Source: Leucobacter luti (GTDB lineage Bacteria; Actinomycetota; Actinomycetes; Actinomycetales; Microbacteriaceae). From it: a stretch of 64,000 nt of DNA. The position numbers were made by a program, and so were the translations under genes. Positions 36,399 to 44,256 of this stretch are shown one piece after another (the stretch's first letter is position 1; each line of letters starts with the position of its first letter). The DNA lies in assembly GCF_019464495.1 (NCBI RefSeq), contig NZ_CP080492.1:2108001-2172000 (forward strand), given 5' to 3'. Below the pieces are notes generated by a model that did not search any database, was not told where the DNA came from, and worked only from the letters and a program-made list of their open reading frames with translations.

Positions 36399-38144
36399 TC
36401 ATTTCTGGTGTGCACGTGCGGCTGCCGCTGACCGCCGCGACTGCGTAATGCGCTGGATAATAATGACGGCGACGACGACCAGCGTGAGCAGGGCGGCGAC
36501 CGCGGGTACGGCGGGAACGATGCCGCTCTCGAGGTACTGATAGATGGTGACCGGCAGCGTCTTCACCGGCCCGGTCTGGAGGAAGAGCGCCAGCACGACT
36601 TCGTCCCACGACGTGACGAAGGCGAGACCGAAGGCGGCGAGGAGTGTGGGCACCATGCCGCGTACGGTGACTTTCCAGAAGGCTGAAGTACGCGAGGCGC
36701 CCATCGTCCACGCAGCTGTTTCGAGGTCGAGGCCGCGGGAGGCAAGCGAGGTATTGAGCATCGCGAAGGCGAGGGGAAACGCCACCACCGTGTGGGCGAA
36801 GACGAGACCGGGGATGGTGCCAGCCAGATTGAGGCGGAGCTCCACGGCGTAGATGCCGATCGCCAGCAGGATTGCCGGGGTGATGATCGGGGCGAAGGCG
36901 AGGCCCGAGATGAGCAGCTTCGTGCGCTCCGACTTCGCTGTTTGCACCACGCGCGCGAGATACAGCGCGAGCGCGGTCGAGACGATGCCAGTCAGCGTTG
37001 CGACAAGCAAGCTGCGAACTGTGGGGTCCAGCCAGGTGGTGGTGGTGAGCACTTGGCCGTACCACTCAAGCGTGAAGCCACGCGGAGGGAACACGACCGT
37101 CTGTGTCTCCCCGACCGAGAGCGGAAACACGATCAGCACGGGAATGAGCAATACCGCGAGCGATACCAGGGTGACGATTCCAGTGAAGACCGTCCCTGGC
37201 GTCCACGCGAAGCGCTGCTCGGCGCTCACGCCCTTCGCCTGTGCGCCCAGACCGGGTGCCTGGAATCCGCCGCCTATGCGGATCACGGCCACATAGAGCA
37301 CGAGAGTGGCGAGCAGGAGGACCACGCCGAGTGCGGACGCGACGCCCCACTGGAAGAGGTCGATCTGCTGCTGAATATAGACGGCAACAGTTTGCTCGCG
37401 TGGCCCGCCAAGGATCGCCGGGACGATGAAGAAGCTCAGCGCCAGGATGAAGCAGAGCAAAGCGGCGCTCAAGATCGACGTGCGCACGAGCGGCAGGAAG
37501 ACCTTGAAGAAGATCTGGATCCCTGAGGCGCCCATGGTGCGGGCAGCGAGGATCACATTGTGGTCGACGCTGGTCATGCCTGAGTAGAGAATGAGCACCA
37601 TGTAGGGCAGGAGGTACATCACAGTGCCGACGAGGGTGCCACCTTGCGTGTACAGCAGCGAGAATCGTTCCCCGCCGAGCGCTTGGCTTGCCTCGCTCAG
37701 GAGGCCGTTGGGGCTCAGGATGGAGGTGACTGCGAAGAGTCGCACCACAATCGAGACCTGGAACGGAATCAGTACGAGCAGGAGGATGATGCCGGCGGCT
37801 TTGGCGGGCAGGCGGGAGATGAAGTACGCGGCCGGGAACCCGAGGAGCAGCGCCAGGAGCGTTGAATTGACCGCGAGGACGATCGTGCGCCACTCGACCA
37901 GATGCAGATACTCATCTTGCAGGATCGTGAGGTAGTGGTCGAAGGTGATCTGCGGCTGGGCCCAGTCCATCACGCCGTCCACGCTGATACTGCGGAGGAC
38001 GACATCCAGCAGGGGCCAGAAGAAGAAAATCACGAAAAAGCCGGCCGCGCCGAGCGCGAGCGCGAACTTGGGAAGGCGGGAGAGCTCGAACAACCTGCGC
38101 CTCGGTGGACGCACGGTCGGGATCCCGGTGGTGCTCAGGGTCAT
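36399..38144 (-). CDS. Two-domain ABC permease (PotB and PotC halves fused)
   Basis: 581 residues carrying two complete permease domains in one chain. Half 1 (to about residue 300) has SVDHNVILAARTMGASGIQIFFKVFLPLV as its EAA loop; half 2 has GLDLETAAWTMGASRTSAFWKVTVRGMVP. About twelve membrane helices. Most polyamine-type importers use separate PotB and PotC, whereas iron FbpB proteins are fused like this; the total fits the fused class. The start MTLSTTGIPTVRPP follows GGATCGACG. It lies 32 bp after the cupin gene and overlaps or abuts the ATPase start. Confidence 0.93.
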   Translation of the reverse strand: MTLSTTGIPTVRPPRRRLFELSRLPKFALALGAAGFFVIFFFWPLLDVVLRSISVDGVMDWAQPQITFDHYLTILQDEYLHLVEWRTIVLAVNSTLLALLLGFPAAYFISRLPAKAAGIILLLVLIPFQVSIVVRLFAVTSILSPNGLLSEASQALGGERFSLLYTQGGTLVGTVMYLLPYMVLILYSGMTSVDHNVILAARTMGASGIQIFFKVFLPLVRTSILSAALLCFILALSFFIVPAILGGPREQTVAVYIQQQIDLFQWGVASALGVVLLLATLVLYVAVIRIGGGFQAPGLGAQAKGVSAEQRFAWTPGTVFTGIVTLVSLAVLLIPVLIVFPLSVGETQTVVFPPRGFTLEWYGQVLTTTTWLDPTVRSLLVATLTGIVSTALALYLARVVQTAKSERTKLLISGLAFAPIITPAILLAIGIYAVELRLNLAGTIPGLVFAHTVVAFPLAFAMLNTSLASRGLDLETAAWTMGASRTSAFWKVTVRGMVPTLLAAFGLAFVTSWDEVVLALFLQTGPVKTLPVTIYQYLESGIVPAVPAVAALLTLVVVAVIIIQRITQSRRSAAAARAHQK

Positions 38145-38176
38145 CGTCGATCCTTGGGGTTCATGGTGGTGAGCGG

Positions 38177-38542
38177 CTACGCTGCGGTCTGGGTGATCAC
38201 GTAGAGCTTGCGAGTGGGCTCGGTGACGTCCCAGATCACGTGCGAACCGTCGGGGAGTGACACGAAGCTGCCGGCGGTGATCGGGACGACCTCGCCTGAC
38301 TCCCGAGTAATGGTGCCCGCCCCGCTCAGGAAGTACATGAACTCGGAGACTCCGAGCTTCGACGAGTGGAAACTGCCAGCCGTGATCTCCCAAATGCCGA
38401 TTTCAGTCGTGGGGTCCTCGTGCAGCACGAGTTCTTGTGCGCGCGGGGCGCCCGAGATGAGTCGTGCCGGTGAGGCGCTTGGCCCGAGTGTCGCTCCAGC
38501 GAGATCCTGCAGGCTGACTGGGTCGAACGGGAACGTGGTCAT
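38177..38542 (-). CDS. Cupin domain protein
   Basis: 121-residue single-cupin protein. It has the two cupin motifs in reduced form (EIGIWEITAGSFHSSKLGVSEFMYFLSGAGTIT; GSFVSLPDGSHVIWDV). Many of these are DUF861-type sugar-binding or isomerase-like proteins found in uronate clusters. It is the first gene of the six-gene minus-strand operon (cupin, permease, ATPase, binding protein, hydroxyacid dehydrogenase, kduI). I start at MTTFPFDP (38542) after GGAAAGGCGC. A KdgR-like box is 64 bp upstream. Confidence 0.85.
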   Translation of the reverse strand: MTTFPFDPVSLQDLAGATLGPSASPARLISGAPRAQELVLHEDPTTEIGIWEITAGSFHSSKLGVSEFMYFLSGAGTITRESGEVVPITAGSFVSLPDGSHVIWDVTEPTRKLYVITQTAA

Positions 38543-38605
38543 GGTGTCGTGCGCCTTTCCGGGTGGCGACGCGCCTGGGAAACTCCGCGAGCGTCTTTGC
38601 AAATT

Positions 38606-38620
38606 TGAAACACTGTCTCA
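38606..38620. promoter_or_regulatory. KdgR-like IclR operator, site 1
   Basis: TGAAACACTGTCTCA, an imperfect palindrome that fits the enterobacterial KdgR box (core GAAAC-N-TGTTTC). It lies between the cupin operon and the IclR gene, so it can control both. Confidence 0.65.
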
Positions 38621-38736
38621 TAAGTGATGAAATGTTGTCAACACGAATGAATCAGCAATGGCCGGTTCGTATGATGAGAAGGTGAGTTGCCGCCCGCGAG
38701 GATGCGGGCGCTGGTCACCGAGAAGAGCGGAGATCC

Positions 38737-39558
38737 ATGAGCGAGCGCGTGATTTCGACTGGCGGACTGACGTCGGCGGAGCGAGTGACCGGAACACAGA
38801 GCCTGGAAAAGGCGGTGGACATCCTCGAGTACATTGCGGCGGCGCCCCGGCCGGGGGTGACGCTGGCTGAGTGCACCGGAATCCTGGGATTCAGTAAAGC
38901 AACGACGCAGCGCATGCTCCTGACGCTCACCAGGAGGAATCTGCTGCACTTCGATGAGGAGCTCGGGGTGTACTCGCTGGGCATGCTGACTGCGAAGCTG
39001 GGGTCGGAGTACCTGAGCCGTCTCGACTATCGCCGCGCCGCACTCCCGGTGTTGCGAGATCTGGTTGCAGAGTCAGGGGAGACCGCTCATCTCGGGGTGC
39101 TCTCCGGCAAGGACGTGGTCTACATCGAGCTGGTGGATAGCCCGCAGCCGATTCGGATGTTCAGCAAAGTGGGCGATTCGCGGCCGGCATATGCCACAGC
39201 GATTGGCAAGGCGATTCTCGCGCAGCTGCCCGGTGATGTTCGGCGGACGCATCTTCCCGAGTCGCTCTCGGGAAGCACTGCGCGCACCATCACTTCATTT
39301 GAGCAGCTCTATCTCGACCTGGCGCAGACGCGCGACCGGGGCTATGCGATCGATGACGGCGAGAACCGCGAGGGGATCCGTGGCTTTGCCGCCCCAATCT
39401 TTGATTTCACGGGAAATGTCTGTGCTGCACTGAGCGTTGGCGGGCCGACGGCGCGCTTGGATGCCGAGGATGCGAAGCGGAACTTCGGGGATCTCGTGGC
39501 CCGGGCTGGGCGCAGAGTATCGAGTGTGCTCGGAGCCCCTGAAGAGCTGCTGGGATAA
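38737..39558 (+). CDS. IclR family regulator, probably KdgR-like
   Basis: 273 residues. The N-terminal winged helix covers about residues 20-85 (SLEKAVDILEYIAAAPRPGVTLAECTGILGFSKATTQRML in family form). The C-terminal effector domain has LRDLVAESGETAHLGVLSGKDVVYIE and the later GYAIDDGENREGIRGFAAPIFD, standard for IclR. It lies between two divergent-oriented halves of a KDG pathway with a KdgR-type box on each side. That suggests a repressor released by 2-keto-3-deoxygluconate, as in Erwinia KdgR; the ligand is inference. Confidence 0.93.
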   Translation: MSERVISTGGLTSAERVTGTQSLEKAVDILEYIAAAPRPGVTLAECTGILGFSKATTQRMLLTLTRRNLLHFDEELGVYSLGMLTAKLGSEYLSRLDYRRAALPVLRDLVAESGETAHLGVLSGKDVVYIELVDSPQPIRMFSKVGDSRPAYATAIGKAILAQLPGDVRRTHLPESLSGSTARTITSFEQLYLDLAQTRDRGYAIDDGENREGIRGFAAPIFDFTGNVCAALSVGGPTARLDAEDAKRNFGDLVARAGRRVSSVLGAPEELLG

Positions 39559-39609
39559 CCGCTCTCGTACGCGCACGACGTCAATGCGGTTGGACTCCGC
39601 TCGGAAATA

Positions 39610-39624
39610 TGAAATGATGTTTCA
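39610..39624. promoter_or_regulatory. KdgR-like IclR operator, site 2
   Basis: TGAAATGATGTTTCA: perfect 5-bp arms TGAAA / TTTCA, close to the KdgR box. It ends 26 bp before the start codon at 39651, a position suited to repression. Shares TGAAA-N3-TGT-N-TCA with site 1. Confidence 0.7.
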
Positions 39625-39650
39625 AATTTCTAGTTCCGATGGAGGAATCT

Positions 39651-40658
39651 GTGCAGCAGCAAATGCCGAAAGTGGTGATCACTGACTGTGATCACGGCAG
39701 TGTGGACATTGAACGTGGCGTCGCTGAGCGGGCCGGCTACGAGCTTGTCGTCGCCAACTGCACGACCGAAGCCGAAGTGGTTGCTGCTGCGCAGGGAGCC
39801 GCTGCGATTCTGACGCAGTACGCGCCTGTCACCGAGCAGGTGCTCAGCGCGCTGCCCGCGCTCGTCGCCGTCGGACGCTACGGCGTAGGCGTCGACACCG
39901 TGGACGTCGACGCCGCTACGGCACACGGAGTGGCCGTGTGCAACGTGCCAGACTACGGAACCGAAGATGTGAGTGACCACGCGATCGCGCACGCTGTGGC
40001 GCTGCTGCGCGGGCTGCCTGCTCTCGACACGGCACTGCGGCGGGGAAGCGCTGACCTGGGCGTTGCGCGGCCGCTGCACCGCTTCAGCGCGACCACGTTC
40101 GGAGTGTACGGCTTGGGCCTCATCGGTGAGGCGACGGCCCGCAAAGCGCGAGGCCTCGGCATGCGCGTGATCGGAACGGATCCGCGCTACGCAGCAGGAT
40201 CCAGCACCCCCGACGGGACTGAAGTGGTGAGCGAAGCTGACCTGCTTGCGGAGGCAGACCTGCTCTCGCTGCATTTGCCCCTGCTGCCGCAGACGAAGCA
40301 CCTGATCAACGATGCGGCCTTCGCCGGGATGAAGCCCGGCGTCAAAATCGTCAACACGTGCCGTGGCGGAGTCATGGATACCGCAGCGCTCGTGCGTGCG
40401 CTGTCCAGCGGAATCGTCGCGGGCGCGGGGCTCGACGTGTTTGAAGAAGAGCCGTTGCCGCTCTCGAGTGCGCTGCTGCAGTTCGAGCAGGTCATGGTGA
40501 CGCCACACGCTGCGTGGTACAGCGAAGAATCGTTCACGGAACTCAAGCGTCGCGCTATGGAGAACATCCTCAATGTGTGCGCGGGAGCGGCTGTGCCGAA
40601 CACCGTGAATGCGGCGGCGCTTGCGGCTCGGCCGGCAGGGATGGGCAGCCATGTTTGA
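39651..40658 (+). CDS. D-2-hydroxyacid dehydrogenase (C-terminal binding protein-like)
   Basis: 335 residues. The NAD fold has GVYGLGLIGEATARKARGLG, then the Arg in NTCRGGVMD, Glu in DVFEEEPLP and His in VTPHAAWYSEES. The C-terminal family style resembles CtBP-type or phosphoglycerate dehydrogenases. I start at the GTG at 39651, which has GGAGGAATCT right before it; the ATG at 39639 lies inside that ribosome binding site and has none of its own. First gene of a plus-strand unit with kduD, eda and kdgK. Its stop overlaps the kduD start by 8 bp. Confidence 0.92.
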   Translation: MQQQMPKVVITDCDHGSVDIERGVAERAGYELVVANCTTEAEVVAAAQGAAAILTQYAPVTEQVLSALPALVAVGRYGVGVDTVDVDAATAHGVAVCNVPDYGTEDVSDHAIAHAVALLRGLPALDTALRRGSADLGVARPLHRFSATTFGVYGLGLIGEATARKARGLGMRVIGTDPRYAAGSSTPDGTEVVSEADLLAEADLLSLHLPLLPQTKHLINDAAFAGMKPGVKIVNTCRGGVMDTAALVRALSSGIVAGAGLDVFEEEPLPLSSALLQFEQVMVTPHAAWYSEESFTELKRRAMENILNVCAGAAVPNTVNAAALAARPAGMGSHV

Positions 40659-41394
40659 CCACGTACTCGCCGGGCAGACTGCAGTGGTCACCGGAGCATC
40701 CCGTGGCATCGGTGAGGCGGTGGCCATCGGGTTGCTGCGCAGCGGCGCCGACGTTACGACACTGCAGCGGGGGCCGGGCTCCGAGCGGTTGGAACGCACC
40801 GCAGCGGAACTGGGCCGCGCATTGACGCACGTTCCGGTTGACTTTGCCGATTCCGCCTCAATTTCGGAAGCGATGAGCGCCGTGGGCCCCGTTGACATCC
40901 TTGTGAACAATGCCGGAACACAGATCCGACACGATGCGGTTGACTTCCCGCTGGCTGATTTTGAGCGAGTGCTGGCCATCAACACGAGTGCCGTATTCCA
41001 GTTGAGCCAGGGCTTTGGGGCCCAGATGGTGGAGCGCGGGCACGGCAAGATCGTCGCGCTCGCTTCGCTGCTCTCATTTCAGGGTGGACTGCGGGTGCCA
41101 GCCTACGCCGCGTCAAAGGGAGCGGTCGCCCAGCTCGTGAAGGCGCTGAGCAACGAGTGGGCCTCGCACGGGGTCAATGTGAACGCTGTGGCGCCCGGCT
41201 ACGTCGAGACCGATATGAACGAGGCACTGCTCGCCGATCCTGAGCGCTTCAGACAGCTGAGCGAACGGATCCCAGCGGGACGCTGGGCTGCCCCAGAGGA
41301 CATCGCCAACGCGGTCGTCTATCTGTGCACGCCGTACGCCTCGTACATCCACGGCACCGTGCTGCCGGTTGACGGCGGGTGGCTGGGCCGATGA
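40651..41394 (+). CDS. kduD: SDR oxidoreductase, 2-deoxy-D-gluconate 3-dehydrogenase type
   Basis: 247-residue short-chain dehydrogenase. TGASRGIG cofactor motif, NNAGTQIRHDAVDF (the typical KduD NNAG-I-R region), Ser in ALASLLSFQGG, Y-A-A-S-K active site, and the end VLPVDGGWLGR. KduD reduces 3-deoxy-D-glycero-2,5-hexodiulosonate to 2-keto-3-deoxygluconate, the step after KduI, which is encoded in the same regulon. It overlaps both neighbours in the operon (ATGA with eda). Confidence 0.9.
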   Translation: MFDHVLAGQTAVVTGASRGIGEAVAIGLLRSGADVTTLQRGPGSERLERTAAELGRALTHVPVDFADSASISEAMSAVGPVDILVNNAGTQIRHDAVDFPLADFERVLAINTSAVFQLSQGFGAQMVERGHGKIVALASLLSFQGGLRVPAYAASKGAVAQLVKALSNEWASHGVNVNAVAPGYVETDMNEALLADPERFRQLSERIPAGRWAAPEDIANAVVYLCTPYASYIHGTVLPVDGGWLGR

Positions 41395-42068
41395 CCGCAT
41401 CGACCGCTCACCTCGTGCGCTCTCGTGTGCCAGCCGCGCTGCAGGCTTCCCCCGTCATCGCGGTCCTGCGCGCCAGCCACGCTGATGCCTATGCTCCGGT
41501 CGTTGAGGCACTGCTCTCTGGTGGGGTCCGGCACGTCGAGGTGACGCTCAGTACTCCGGGAACGCTCGCAGCGGTTCCCGCACTGACGCGTCGCTTCGGG
41601 GCCGATGCCGCTGTGGGAGTCGGCACGATCACGACGGTCGCTGAGGCTCGCGCTGCGGCGCAAGGGAGCGCCTTTCTCGTGACGCCGACGACGCAACCGG
41701 AGGTGATCGCCGCTGGGCTCGAAGCGGGTCTTCCGGTGTTCCCCGGCGGCTTCACTCCCACGGAGCTGCATGCGGGATGGGCCGCAGGGGCGACCGCGGT
41801 CAAAGTGTTCCCAGCGTCACACCTCGGGCCGGGTTACGTGGCGGATCTGCGCGGTCCGTTCCCGGATATCCAAGTGGTGCCGTCAGGCGGTGTGACGATT
41901 GATGGGGCGCTCGACTGGCTCCGCGCCGGTGCTTGCGCGGTGAGCCTCGGGGGACCGTTGCTGCAGGATGTGTTCCGGGGCGGCAGCCTTGACGCCCTCA
42001 CCGCTCGTGCGCGAGAACTGGTCACCAGGATCGCTGACGCGGGGCTTTCGGAGCGGGGAAGCGCATGA
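41391..42068 (+). CDS. eda: 2-keto-3-deoxy-6-phosphogluconate aldolase
   Basis: 225-residue class I aldolase of the KDPG/KHG family. Motifs: VIAVLRASHADAYAP, the catalytic Glu in HVEVTLSTPG, VGVGTITTVAEA, FLVTPTTQPE, and the Schiff-base Lys in TAVKVFPASHLGPGYV, then VVPSGGVT. It splits KDPG into pyruvate and glyceraldehyde-3-phosphate. Overlaps kduD and kdgK by 4 bp each, so the last pathway steps are made together. Confidence 0.94.
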   Translation: MTASTAHLVRSRVPAALQASPVIAVLRASHADAYAPVVEALLSGGVRHVEVTLSTPGTLAAVPALTRRFGADAAVGVGTITTVAEARAAAQGSAFLVTPTTQPEVIAAGLEAGLPVFPGGFTPTELHAGWAAGATAVKVFPASHLGPGYVADLRGPFPDIQVVPSGGVTIDGALDWLRAGACAVSLGGPLLQDVFRGGSLDALTARARELVTRIADAGLSERGSA

Positions 42069-43021
42069 GCGGCACGCGCGCGCCGTACGTGCTGACCTTC
42101 GGTGAGTCGATGGGATTGCTCAGACAGCACACCCCGGGACGCCTCGTGACGCAACGGTCGCTCGACTTCGGGTTTGGCGGCGCGGAGTCCAACGTTGCGA
42201 TAGCACTGAGCCGGCTCGGTATCGACTCAGTGTGGTGTGGGCGGTTAGGGACGGACGGCGTCGGCGAACTCATCGAGCGAGAACTGCGCGCCGAACGCGT
42301 TCACCCGCAGATTACGTGGGATGCGCAAGCCGCTACCGGGCTCATGCTCAAGGAACGTCCGACTGCCGGCACCTCAAAGGTCGTCTACTACCGCACGCAC
42401 AGTGCTGGATCGCGGCTGACACCGGCGGATGTGCCAGATGAGCTGATTGCGAATGCGGCACTCGTGCACGTGACCGGCATCACTCCGGCGCTCTCACCGA
42501 GTGCCGACGCGACCGTGGAATCCGTGATGGTTCGTGCTCGCGCAGCACAGGTCCCGGTCTCCATCGATCTCAACTACCGGTCCGCGCTGTGGGAGCGCGC
42601 CGCAGCGGCTGCGCGTCTCATCGAGCTGGTCGCTCATGCCGATCTGGTGTTCGCAGGGGACGACGAAGCGGCCATACTGCTGGGCCAGCGAAGCGTCACG
42701 GAGCTCGCTGCCGGACTGCGTGAGCTGGGGCCGAGCGACGCGATCATCAAGCTCGGGGAGCGCGGTTGCTACGCGGACACGGTGAGCGGATCACGGGAAC
42801 TCGCCGCTGTTCCCGTGACTGCGGTTGACACCGTCGGCGCTGGCGACGCGTTTGTTGCCGGCTACCTCGCCGAGTGGGTGCAGGGCGCTTCGCTCGCGCA
42901 GCGCTTGGAGACTGCAGTGATGGCGGGCGCCTGTGCCTGCCTCACTGCCGGGGACTGGGAGGGCCTGCCGCGGCGCGAGGATTTCGCCCTGCTTCACGCG
43001 AGCGAACCGGTGCAGCGCTAG
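42065..43021 (+). CDS. kdgK: 2-keto-3-deoxygluconate kinase (PfkB family)
   Basis: 318-residue sugar kinase. N-terminal LTFGESMGLLRQ, the G-G-A-x-S-N-V-A-I-A-L substrate loop (FGGAESNVAIALSRLG), and the C-terminal PfkB signature with the catalytic Asp in DTVGAGDAFVAGYL. It phosphorylates KDG to KDPG, which Eda then cleaves. Last gene of the plus-strand uronate unit; a small GGGAG/CTCCC hairpin begins at its stop codon. Confidence 0.93.
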   Translation: MSGTRAPYVLTFGESMGLLRQHTPGRLVTQRSLDFGFGGAESNVAIALSRLGIDSVWCGRLGTDGVGELIERELRAERVHPQITWDAQAATGLMLKERPTAGTSKVVYYRTHSAGSRLTPADVPDELIANAALVHVTGITPALSPSADATVESVMVRARAAQVPVSIDLNYRSALWERAAAAARLIELVAHADLVFAGDDEAAILLGQRSVTELAAGLRELGPSDAIIKLGERGCYADTVSGSRELAAVPVTAVDTVGAGDAFVAGYLAEWVQGASLAQRLETAVMAGACACLTAGDWEGLPRREDFALLHASEPVQR

Positions 43022-43195
43022 GGAGTTCGCGCGCTCCCGGCGGTGCGCTTTGCTGAGGTGCCGAGCGCGCATGGAGTGCGTGTTCGGCGGGGCGGTGTCG
43101 CTGCGGCCACTGCGGCGGGTGGGACGTGACCTCACATGACGCACACCAGCATGCGGTGCTGGCAGGATCGGGAGCGAGCGGCGTAGGCTCAGGGC

Positions 43196-44161
43196 ATGAC
43201 GCGCGCAATTATCGCCACTGAGATCGGCGGTCCTGAGGTCCTGCGAATTGCCGAGGCACCCGAGTTGGTGCCAGGGCCCGGTGAACTGCTCATCGAGACC
43301 GCTGCGATCGGTGTGAATTTCATCGAGACCTATCAACGTTCCGGCGCATACTCGGTGCCCCTCCCCTTCACGCCGGGCGGTGAAGGCGCCGGTCACGTGC
43401 GTGCGCTCGGCGCGGGGGTCACCGGATTCGCTGTTGGCGATCTCGTGACAACCGCTGAGGCGCAGGCGACCTATGCCGATCGCTTCGTGGTCGAGGCCGC
43501 GCGCGCGGTGGCCGTGCCCACGGGGATCTCGGCAGAGACCGCGGCGGCGTTGCCGCTCCAAGGGCTAACCGCGCACTACCTTGCCACCTCGGCCGCAACC
43601 CCTGAACCTGGCGACACTGTCCTGGTGCATGCCGGAGCTGGCGGAGTGGGGCTGCTGTTGACGCAGATTCTCACGGCCCGCGGAGTGCACGTGCTCACTA
43701 CGGCATCGACGCCGGAGAAGCAGGAGCTGAGCCGCGCTGCTGGTGCGGTCGCGGTGTTCGACTACTCCGGGTTTGTTGAGCAGGTCTGGGATCACACGGC
43801 GGGCGTTGGCGCGGCCGTGGTGTATGACGGCGTGGGGAAAGACACGTTTGATGACTCGCTGCGCAGCCTCAGAGTGCGCGGAGAACTCGTGCTCTTTGGC
43901 GCTGCGAGCGGGCCGGTGCCGCCGTTCGACCTTCAGCGATTGAACTCGGGTGGCTCACTCTCCGTGACCCGACCCTCGCTCGGCCACTTCGTGCGCGGCC
44001 CGGAAGAACGTGGCTGGCGCTACGGAGAACTCTTCGACCTGATCGCCGCAGGTGCGCTCGACCTCAGGATCGGTGCAAGCTTTCCGCTCGCAGAAGCTGC
44101 GGCCGCACACGCCGCGCTCGAGAGCCGCCAGACGACGGGCAAGGTGATCCTGCTGCCGTAG
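43196..44161 (+). CDS. Quinone oxidoreductase (zeta-crystallin type, NADPH)
   Basis: 321 residues, zinc-free medium-chain dehydrogenase. It begins MTRAIIATEIGGPEVLRIAE, has VNFIETYQRSGAY, the cofactor motif VLVHAGAGGVGLLLTQIL and ALPLQGLTAHYLA. It reduces quinones with NADPH in the family. Its TAG stop is the first part of a run of 8-bp tandem repeats that follows. It appears to be a single gene. Confidence 0.92.
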   Translation: MTRAIIATEIGGPEVLRIAEAPELVPGPGELLIETAAIGVNFIETYQRSGAYSVPLPFTPGGEGAGHVRALGAGVTGFAVGDLVTTAEAQATYADRFVVEAARAVAVPTGISAETAAALPLQGLTAHYLATSAATPEPGDTVLVHAGAGGVGLLLTQILTARGVHVLTTASTPEKQELSRAAGAVAVFDYSGFVEQVWDHTAGVGAAVVYDGVGKDTFDDSLRSLRVRGELVLFGAASGPVPPFDLQRLNSGGSLSVTRPSLGHFVRGPEERGWRYGELFDLIAAGALDLRIGASFPLAEAAAAHAALESRQTTGKVILLP

Positions 44162-44208
44162 CGCCGTAGCGCCGTAGCGCCGTAGCGCCGTAGCGCCGTA
44201 GCGCCGTA
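44161..44208 (+). repeat. 8-bp tandem repeat, six perfect units
   Basis: Six consecutive copies of GCGCCGTA, preceded by a partial unit inside the end of the quinone oxidoreductase gene. The stop codon TAG of that gene is formed by the repeat junction, and each unit brings a further TAG. It fills the gap to the lipoate ligase gene. Confidence 0.9.
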
Positions 44209-44256
44209 GCACCGCGAGGCCCCAGCGAGCCGGATCAGGTGTCAGCGCTGCGCCGC

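Noticed and set aside
36399..37065. A long open frame extending the PotA-type ATPase upstream to 37065
   Set aside because: The extra part is antisense-like low-complexity sequence in another frame of the two-domain permease and matches no domain. The real start is near 36390.
36399..38144. Two permease genes merged by an assembly error
   Set aside because: The frame is open throughout with a plausible linker, and natural two-domain permeases of this family exist (FbpB type).
44161..44208. CRISPR array
   Set aside because: The unit is only 8 bp with no spacers and no cas genes nearby; it is a simple tandem repeat.
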